Assembly: GCA_030647965.1 (NCBI GenBank)
Contig: JAUSIT010000011.1
Coordinates: forward strand, 1-35,063
Reading direction: 5' to 3'
Length of the DNA: 35,063 bases
Origin: Nanobdellota archaeon
Lineage (GTDB): Archaea > Nanobdellota > Nanobdellia > Pacearchaeales > GW2011-AR1
In this document: positions 29,459-35,063 of the stretch, in pieces
Position numbering within the stretch: position 1 is the first letter of the stretch
Layout: every line of letters begins with the position of its first letter
The notes under the pieces: model-generated
Database searches by the model: none
What the model saw: the letters and a program-made list of their open reading frames with translations, nothing else
Told to the model about the DNA's origin: nothing
Made by a program: the position numbers and the translations under genes

Positions 29459-30748
29459 TTATAGTTTATCTTTGATTAATTTTTTTAATTTAGCAGGATT
29501 TAGCAATAATCTGTAATTTTCTATTGATTTTCTGTTATTATAATCAAATTTTGGAGCAGAATTGCATTTGATTTCATAGGATAACTCTTTGCCTTTATAA
29601 ACTTTAATTTTATCTTTAATAAAAGCAATGTTTTCAGAAGTTATAATCTCGTCTGTTTTATCTCCATCAATATCTAAAAACATGAAGTCCTCAAAAACAC
29701 CTTTAGGGGTTATAACTGTTTCGAAATTTTTATTTGCAATTTTTAAATTATATAAATAATCTGTTGCACATAAAGTTCCTGAATTTCTTTGATTGCTCCA
29801 AATGGGCTTAATACTTCCTAGCTTACTAAGATTATTCCTGTTCGTTCCCATTTGGAGGCTTAAAGAATCCCCAACAGCTTGCCGTGATTGGGATTCTTTA
29901 TTTCCAGACCTATAAACAATTCGTGTTTTTTCATGCCAGCTAAATTTTTCAAATTTTTTTGTCAGTATTTCTAAAATATCTCCAGCATTTTCAGTTTTAG
30001 CATTAATATCCCCTATTAAAAATTTATTTCCGTTATTTACAACTAATCCTAAATTAGTTCCATTTATATTATATAAAAAATGGTTTCTTGATGAATTAAA
30101 ATTATATTTTTCTCCATAACTAAGACTTATATTGCCTGTTTCATCTTTTTCAGAAGATAATCTAAATAATTTTTTATCTTTGATAAAATACACTTCGTCC
30201 CCTAGCCTAATTATTTTTTCGATCCCATTAATATAACTTGTAATTTTATTTCCTTCTTTCTTCGCAATCATCCCTTGTGAATAATCCACAAAAATATTTT
30301 CATTTACAAATTCTGCATTAACATTTTCACTAATAACATTTAATTTTTTCTCTAATCTGGATTGATTTTTGGGATTATCTAAATCAGATAAATCTTTTGG
30401 GTCATAATGTCCATCAAGAGAACTATAATCTGTGTCTAAAGCAATTCTTTTTAATTTTTGTAGTGCTTCAAAACTTTCAAATTTATCAACATATCCTGGA
30501 TGTTCTTTTAAAAAATATAACATTGCTTTTTCAGCTTGAACTGTATCTTGTTTCATTAAATATTCAAATATATGTTTTTGTTCTTTTTTTTCATAACTTT
30601 TCATCATTCTTGGTTCAAGGAAATTAAAAGTTCCACATATTATAAGAGCATATAAGCCTAATTTAAGTCCAGATATGCCTGAATTAATAATTGTTCTTTT
30701 CTTTTCTATTTTTCTTTTAACTGAAAGTCTGTCAATTATCGATTCCAT
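29459..30748 (-). CDS. single-pass membrane protein with beta-propeller-like domain
   Basis: This 429-aa protein has a basic N-terminus (RLSVKRKIEKKR), one transmembrane helix (about 24-44, GISGLKLGLYALIICGTFNFL) and a helical spacer (EQKHIFEYLMKQDTVQAEKAMLYFLKEHPGY). A long beta-rich region follows with repeated strand motifs (GMIAKKEGNKITSYINGIEKIIRLGDEVYFIKDKKLFRLSS; GLVVNNGNKFLIGDINA). FLDIDGDKTDEIIT is an FG-GAP/integrin-type calcium loop. The start overlaps the preceding paralogue by 17 bp. The protein could anchor the operon's enzymes at the membrane; this is inference. Confidence 0.55.
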   Translation of the reverse strand: MESIIDRLSVKRKIEKKRTIINSGISGLKLGLYALIICGTFNFLEPRMMKSYEKKEQKHIFEYLMKQDTVQAEKAMLYFLKEHPGYVDKFESFEALQKLKRIALDTDYSSLDGHYDPKDLSDLDNPKNQSRLEKKLNVISENVNAEFVNENIFVDYSQGMIAKKEGNKITSYINGIEKIIRLGDEVYFIKDKKLFRLSSEKDETGNISLSYGEKYNFNSSRNHFLYNINGTNLGLVVNNGNKFLIGDINAKTENAGDILEILTKKFEKFSWHEKTRIVYRSGNKESQSRQAVGDSLSLQMGTNRNNLSKLGSIKPIWSNQRNSGTLCATDYLYNLKIANKNFETVITPKGVFEDFMFLDIDGDKTDEIITSENIAFIKDKIKVYKGKELSYEIKCNSAPKFDYNNRKSIENYRLLLNPAKLKKLIKDKL

Positions 30749-32321
30749 TTGTATTGCCTCCAGATTTATTTAAAATTAAAAATTCATCTTTCTTTTCAGG
30801 CAATAATCTAAAATTTTTATAAAATTGTTCACTACTAAAATAGTTATTTTCATTTCCAGGATATAACCTATTGTCTTTCAAAACATTTTCAATTATTCTT
30901 TCAGATTTTGCTTCAATTTGATGATTATGTTTTACATCTGAATAGAATGACGCCCCCCAACCGGAAATTGTAAGAGCAACAGTCAAAGGCCAAACTAATT
31001 TTGAAAAAGAGAATTTTTCTTTTAGTTCATCCCCCAATAAATTCCAAAAATTAATTTTTTTATCAATATTTAAAGAATTATCTTTAGATAAATCATATTC
31101 TAGGTTTCCTTTAGTTTTTAGAGCATCAAATTCATCTAAGCTAATTTCTAAGGGTCTAATCATATCAAGATTTGCAGGCTTTAATCTTCTTTTTCCATTT
31201 CTTAATGTTTCTGCAAAATCATAAATTTCTCTTATTCCTTGTATTTCTCGAAGACCAGCAGTAAAACAATCATCATTATTTTTTTTATTAGCACAATTAT
31301 TACATTGAAGAGGATAACACTCATATCTTCTTTTGCCAGCATATATCATTTTCTCCCAATCCATAGCAGAAATATCCCTCTTTAATTGTTTTACAATCTC
31401 ACCCAATAATCTCCCTTCTAAGGGAACTTTTCTTTCTCTTGTTTGTTCTAAAGATGTATGAAGTTCTTTACTAGGTAAATAAGCTCCCTCCTTTTTTTTA
31501 TTTAAATCTAATAAATAAGAATAATACTTGAACTTGTCAAATTCCAACTGCTTTCTTCCTTCTATAAAATCCTCTAAATTTTGAACTTCTTTTTTAGTTC
31601 CTAATGCAGAAACAAATGGCTCAATCCACTTGTAAAACATTTCTAAATATTGCTGTGCCTGAATTTCTTTATCCATTCCCACTAATTTAATAGGGCTATA
31701 TCTACCATTTGGAAGAAATAATTTTTTAGAAATGCCTATATGAAAATCATCTTCATTTTGAATCTGAGGAAAATTAAACGAATTTTTAGAATTGTATGAA
31801 TAAGCGCCCAATATTAATCCGAGTGCATTAATCTGCTCTTCATTATTTATAGAATCTCCTAATAATTCAATCCTGGGTGATTTATAACGCATATTTAATC
31901 CAACAGATAACGGGGTCAATGCAAATAAATGAAAAGGAATTGAAATTACATTATAAAAAGAATTTTTTTCCTTAGAAAAAATATTTTCTTGGGTTTGCAT
32001 AAATCTATCTAAACTTAAATTCCAGTGCATTGAATATCCAGTATGCTTTAATTCTGGAATTGATTTTACAACCCTATCTCTTCCAATCATCAACGAATCT
32101 GTCAATCTTGTTGCAAATCCTTTATTAATCAAAATCGGGGGAGTTAAAATCTCAAGTTCCTGGCCGTCTATATAAAATCCATTTCCGGTTGTTGTTCGTA
32201 TAGAACTTGCACTTTTTTTATAATCAGAATCATTCATAAATTTTCCAAAATTAATACTTCTTACTTGATCTACTTCAAAGCTTTTCAATTCATTTTCAAT
32301 TCCTATATACTTATTTTCCAT
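30732..32321 (-). CDS. amidoligase-like (GS/GCS-fold) protein, paralogue 1, with C-terminal TM
   Basis: This 529-aa protein carries motifs of the glutamine synthetase/GCS-like amidoligases. G-I-E-N-E is at residues 7-11 (YIGIENEL). GNGFYIDGQELEILTPPILI corresponds to the 'D.S...E..TPP' strand, and HTGYSMHWNLS to the 'tG.H.H.N' block. These residues bind Mg-ATP and substrate in the superfamily. The middle (YLEMFYKWIEPFVSALGTKKEV...LEDFIEGRKQLEFDK) and a cysteine cluster (CYPLQCNNCANKKNNDDC) follow. Unlike the other two copies it ends with a transmembrane segment (LVWPLTVALTISGWGASFY) and a polar tail. It starts 1 bp after paralogue 2. The amidoligase call is from motif reading only. Confidence 0.5.
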   Translation of the reverse strand: MENKYIGIENELKSFEVDQVRSINFGKFMNDSDYKKSASSIRTTTGNGFYIDGQELEILTPPILINKGFATRLTDSLMIGRDRVVKSIPELKHTGYSMHWNLSLDRFMQTQENIFSKEKNSFYNVISIPFHLFALTPLSVGLNMRYKSPRIELLGDSINNEEQINALGLILGAYSYNSKNSFNFPQIQNEDDFHIGISKKLFLPNGRYSPIKLVGMDKEIQAQQYLEMFYKWIEPFVSALGTKKEVQNLEDFIEGRKQLEFDKFKYYSYLLDLNKKKEGAYLPSKELHTSLEQTRERKVPLEGRLLGEIVKQLKRDISAMDWEKMIYAGKRRYECYPLQCNNCANKKNNDDCFTAGLREIQGIREIYDFAETLRNGKRRLKPANLDMIRPLEISLDEFDALKTKGNLEYDLSKDNSLNIDKKINFWNLLGDELKEKFSFSKLVWPLTVALTISGWGASFYSDVKHNHQIEAKSERIIENVLKDNRLYPGNENNYFSSEQFYKNFRLLPEKKDEFLILNKSGGNTNGIDN

Positions 32322-32322
32322 T

Positions 32323-33711
32323 TTAGTTTTTCCCCTTCTTCGTTATTTTCTTTTTATTATAACATATTTTATCACATTCTTTGCAAACTATATCTTCTGC
32401 TTTTCTATTCTCATTATTATAATAACTGCCAAATCTTCCTAATTGTATTTGACATTCATAATCATTATCAATACCTCTAAAAAAATTTCTTATTTCTTCT
32501 TCTGGCAAATCTAAAGAATTATCTTCTGAAAAAGTTCTGTTTTGAGATAAAAATTCTTGAAAATTAGGTAATGCAGGCTTAATTACATCTAAATAAACCC
32601 TTTTTAATCCAGGCATTTTTTTATTTAAATCTTCTGCAAATCTATAAACCCCATCTATTTGTCTTATAGTTATTATTTGATGATATCTATCACATCCTGT
32701 ACAAAATTCTCCGACCCCCAGTTCGAGTGCATCCCAATTTATAGAGTTTATTTTATCTTTCATCTGTTTTACAATCCCCCCCAATAATCTTCCTTCTAAT
32801 GGGACTTTTCTCTCTCTTGTTTCAGACAATACTGTATTTTTAAAAAGCTCATTTGTCCAATAAATTACATTTTCTTTAAAACCCATTTCGTTTAAACAAT
32901 CATAATACTTGAATTTATCAAATTCAAGAGGTTTTCTTGCTTCTATAAAATCCTCTAAATTTTGAACTTCTTTTTTAGTTCCTAATGCAGAAACAAATGG
33001 CTCAATCCACTTGTAAAACATTTCTAAATATTGCTGTGCCTGAATAGATTCTTGTGTTGAAGTCTTAAAATTATCACTTCTTTTAGATAAAAATATTCTT
33101 GCTTTTAGTTGTTCAAAATTTAAATATTCTTGTGCAATTGATTTAACAAATATAGAATCTTGTGAGTTAGAATAATTATTTTTCTTATCACTAGCATAAT
33201 TATACGCTCCAAGCATTAATCCAAGTGCATTAATCTGCTCTTCATTATTTATTGAATCTCCTAATAATTCAAATCTATTTGGTTTAACACGCATTCCTGA
33301 TCCTATGGATATGGGGGTTAAACCAAATAAATGAAAAGGAACAACAACCCCCTTATAAAAACCTGTTGAAGTTATATTATCAAATGAAGATTGAGTTAAA
33401 TTCCAGTGCATTGAATATCCAGTATGCTTTAATTCTGGAATTGATTTTACAACCCTATTTCTTCCAATCATCAACGACTCTGTCAATCTTGTTGCAAATC
33501 CTTTATTAATCAAAATTGGCGGAGTTAAAATCTCAATTTCATTACCATCAACATAAAATCCATTTCCGGTTGTTGTTCGTATTGAACTTCTTGATTTTTT
33601 ATAATCAGAATCATTTACAAATCTATAAAAATAATCCCCAAAATCAATTTTTTCATTTTCCTCATTAAAACTAGTCAATTCATTTTCAATTCCTATGTAT
33701 TTATCGGCCAT
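32323..33711 (-). CDS. amidoligase-like (GS/GCS-fold) protein, paralogue 2
   Basis: This 462-aa protein shares the N-terminal motif set with paralogue 1: YIGIENELTSF, then SSIRTTTGNGFYVDGNEIEI, LTPPILINKGFATRLTESLM and IPELKHTGYSMHWNLT. Its own segments diverge between residues about 115 and 230 (SDKKNNYSNSQDSIFVKSIAQEYL). The C-terminus has a CTGCDRYHQIITIRQIDGVYRFAEDL region and a final VCKECDKICYNKKKITKKGKN, a probable zinc site, with no transmembrane helix. The start overlaps the stop of paralogue 3 by one base (TAATG), so the three are one translational unit. The exact substrate is unknown. Confidence 0.5.
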   Translation of the reverse strand: MADKYIGIENELTSFNEENEKIDFGDYFYRFVNDSDYKKSRSSIRTTTGNGFYVDGNEIEILTPPILINKGFATRLTESLMIGRNRVVKSIPELKHTGYSMHWNLTQSSFDNITSTGFYKGVVVPFHLFGLTPISIGSGMRVKPNRFELLGDSINNEEQINALGLMLGAYNYASDKKNNYSNSQDSIFVKSIAQEYLNFEQLKARIFLSKRSDNFKTSTQESIQAQQYLEMFYKWIEPFVSALGTKKEVQNLEDFIEARKPLEFDKFKYYDCLNEMGFKENVIYWTNELFKNTVLSETRERKVPLEGRLLGGIVKQMKDKINSINWDALELGVGEFCTGCDRYHQIITIRQIDGVYRFAEDLNKKMPGLKRVYLDVIKPALPNFQEFLSQNRTFSEDNSLDLPEEEIRNFFRGIDNDYECQIQLGRFGSYYNNENRKAEDIVCKECDKICYNKKKITKKGKN

Positions 33712-35063
33712 TATTCTTTATCCTCTTCTGCATTCCTAGCATCACAATACCCTGGGTCATATTTATTACAATCCTTGCAAATTTTTTCAAATATATCTTT
33801 AAAATATATGCTCAATGATTCTATTTGAGAATTGCAGGAAACCTGGTTATCATCTTGCATTAATTTTGCAAGATGTTTTTTTATTTCATCCATAGATAAA
33901 TTCAAAGAATTATCGTCTGGAAAAGTTCTGATTTTAACATTTTCTAATTCTTTTTTAATATCAAAATTTTCAGGAGCCACTAAACTTAAATCACTCTCTT
34001 TTAATTTTGGAAATTTTTTATTAAGTTTCTGGGCAAATTCATAAATTTCTGTTATCCCCTTAATTTCATTACTGGTTTTTTCTGCAGAACCCTCACATCG
34101 ATTACATTGCATGCTTTTTTCATTAAAATTAATACAATACTCTGCAGAATGTTTAGTGTTATTAAATTGATTATATCTTAATTCATCCCATTCAATTTCT
34201 GAAATAGTAATATCCTCTCCTGTTCTTTTTATAATCTCTCCTAAAAGCTTTCCTTCTAGCGGGATATTTCTCTTTTTTGATTCTTTTAAAATAATCTCTG
34301 GGAATAATTCACAAGGAATATAAATTCCATTACTCTCCTTTAGTTCAAGATCTTCTAAGCAATTATAATACTTTATTTTATCAAATTCCAACTGCTTTCT
34401 TCCTTCTATAAAATCCTCTAAATTTTGAACTTCTTTTTTAGTTCCTAATGCAGAAACAAACGGCTCAATCCACTTGTAAAACAATTCCATATATTGTTGT
34501 AATTGCATAGGCCCATATTTTGTTTTTATAGTTTTATAACGCCCCTCATTTTTCAAAAGCAAGTCGTTACTGAAATATCGTGCAAAATCAGATTCAATAA
34601 AAAAATTAGTATTTTCTATGGCAGACAAATTTTTAGTTTCATCATTATCTAACAAATTTATTAATTGAGAATAAGAACCTAATATTAATCCAAGAGCATT
34701 AATCTGCTCTTCATTATTTATAGAATCTCCTAATAATTCATATCTTTCAGGTCCTCTTCCCCTTCTATGATTTGACTCTCCTTTTCCACGCATTGCACAT
34801 CCCACAGAAATAGGGGTTAATCCAAATAAATTAAAAGGAATTGCTATTGCATTTTCAAATTGAAATGAATTTATTTTATATTTTGTTGAGCTTAAATTCC
34901 AGTGCATTGAATATCCAGTATGCTTTAATTCTGGAATTGATTTTACAACTCTATCTCTTCCAATCATTAAAGAATCAGTTAATCTTGTTGCAAATCCTTT
35001 ATTAATCAAAATTGGCGGTGTTAAAATCTCAATTTCCGCACCATCAACATAAAACCCATTTCC
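33711..35063 (-). CDS. amidoligase-like (GS/GCS-fold) protein, paralogue 3, 5' end outside window
   Basis: The track starts this ORF at an internal TTG (35009), but the frame stays open to the window edge. The extra codons read GNGFYVDGAEIEILTPPI, the family's second motif, so the true start is outside. The GxExE motif is therefore not visible here. HTGYSMHWNLSS, EEQINALGLILGSYSQ, QQYMELFYKWIEPFVSALGTKKEVQ and a cysteine cluster (EYCINFNEKSMQCNRCEG, later KICKDCNKYDPGYC) match the other copies. An insertion GKGESNHRRGRGPERYELLGD distinguishes it. It is at least 450 aa long and is the third consecutive copy; the array may continue. Confidence 0.5.
   Translation of the reverse strand, partial: GNGFYVDGAEIEILTPPILINKGFATRLTDSLMIGRDRVVKSIPELKHTGYSMHWNLSSTKYKINSFQFENAIAIPFNLFGLTPISVGCAMRGKGESNHRRGRGPERYELLGDSINNEEQINALGLILGSYSQLINLLDNDETKNLSAIENTNFFIESDFARYFSNDLLLKNEGRYKTIKTKYGPMQLQQYMELFYKWIEPFVSALGTKKEVQNLEDFIEGRKQLEFDKIKYYNCLEDLELKESNGIYIPCELFPEIILKESKKRNIPLEGKLLGEIIKRTGEDITISEIEWDELRYNQFNNTKHSAEYCINFNEKSMQCNRCEGSAEKTSNEIKGITEIYEFAQKLNKKFPKLKESDLSLVAPENFDIKKELENVKIRTFPDDNSLNLSMDEIKKHLAKLMQDDNQVSCNSQIESLSIYFKDIFEKICKDCNKYDPGYCDARNAEEDKE

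Noticed and set aside
1-35063. tRNA or rRNA genes
   Set aside because: No T-loop-like GGTTCRA block with matching acceptor stems and no GC-rich RNA-gene island was seen on either strand by eye; a tRNAscan run would settle it.

Overview
The window looks like a chromosomal piece of a small-genome, very AT-rich archaeon, most likely a DPANN lineage close to Woesearchaeota or Pacearchaeota. The evidence is a set of archaeal genes: PCNA, a primase that carries both small-subunit and PriL C-terminal features on one chain, the Holliday junction resolvase Hjc, the pseudouridine-54 methyltransferase TrmY, pyruvoyl-dependent arginine decarboxylase, and a very short histone-fold protein. Promoters have archaeal TATA boxes about 25 nt before the start codon, and many transcripts look leaderless. 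A typical DPANN S-layer N-terminus lies at the left edge. No tRNA, rRNA, CRISPR array or transposase was seen.

Layout. 1-636: start of an S-layer gene (minus) with a long, hairpin-rich leader. 637-2055: a winged-helix regulator, a DUF2683/RelE toxin-antitoxin pair and a zinc-binding protein. 2115-9824: a cell-surface locus of two minus-strand operons. They encode five small pilin-like proteins with class III-type signals (basic residue, then A or S, then Q, then a hydrophobic helix), a 686-aa Ig-like protein and a 523-aa cysteine-rich secreted protein. A plus-strand lipoprotein with a perfect EF-hand loop sits between the operons. 9883-12165: divergent PCNA and fused primase. 12208-17222: a small membrane protein, a winged-helix regulator, and two secreted, membrane-anchored proteins that share a cysteine module. 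17461-19235: an operon with a secreted helix-hairpin-helix protein, then Hjc. 19309-22840: two unknown proteins, arginine decarboxylase, a membrane-anchored trypsin-like protease and an alpha/beta hydrolase with a Cys nucleophile. 22906-24010: a leaderless small protein and a second toxin-antitoxin pair. 24076-26007: acylphosphatase, lysyl-tRNA synthetase and an overlapping 53-aa histone-like gene. 26232-28050: a winged-helix/7-TM pair, a 49-aa protein with a perfect Shine-Dalgarno sequence, and trmY. 28092-35063: an operon of at least three tandem paralogues resembling GS/GCS-fold amidoligases, a single-TM beta-propeller-like protein, and a cytosolic class A beta-lactamase-fold serine hydrolase. 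It runs off the right edge.

Two things stand out. First, the 28-35 kb operon: amidoligase-like enzymes in tandem with a penicillin-binding-type hydrolase suggest an undescribed peptide-ligation and hydrolysis (or peptide-tag) system. This is inference from motifs. Second, a family of structured interspersed repeats (15.4-15.7, 17.2-17.5, 18.7-18.8, 23.2-23.4 and 26.1-26.2 kb). Copies share a long hairpin (AAAAAGTTTTGCTCTT arm), have closing stems with compensatory changes, and form two 40-bp perfect inverted copies around one operon. In two places they have become the 3' ends of protein-coding genes.
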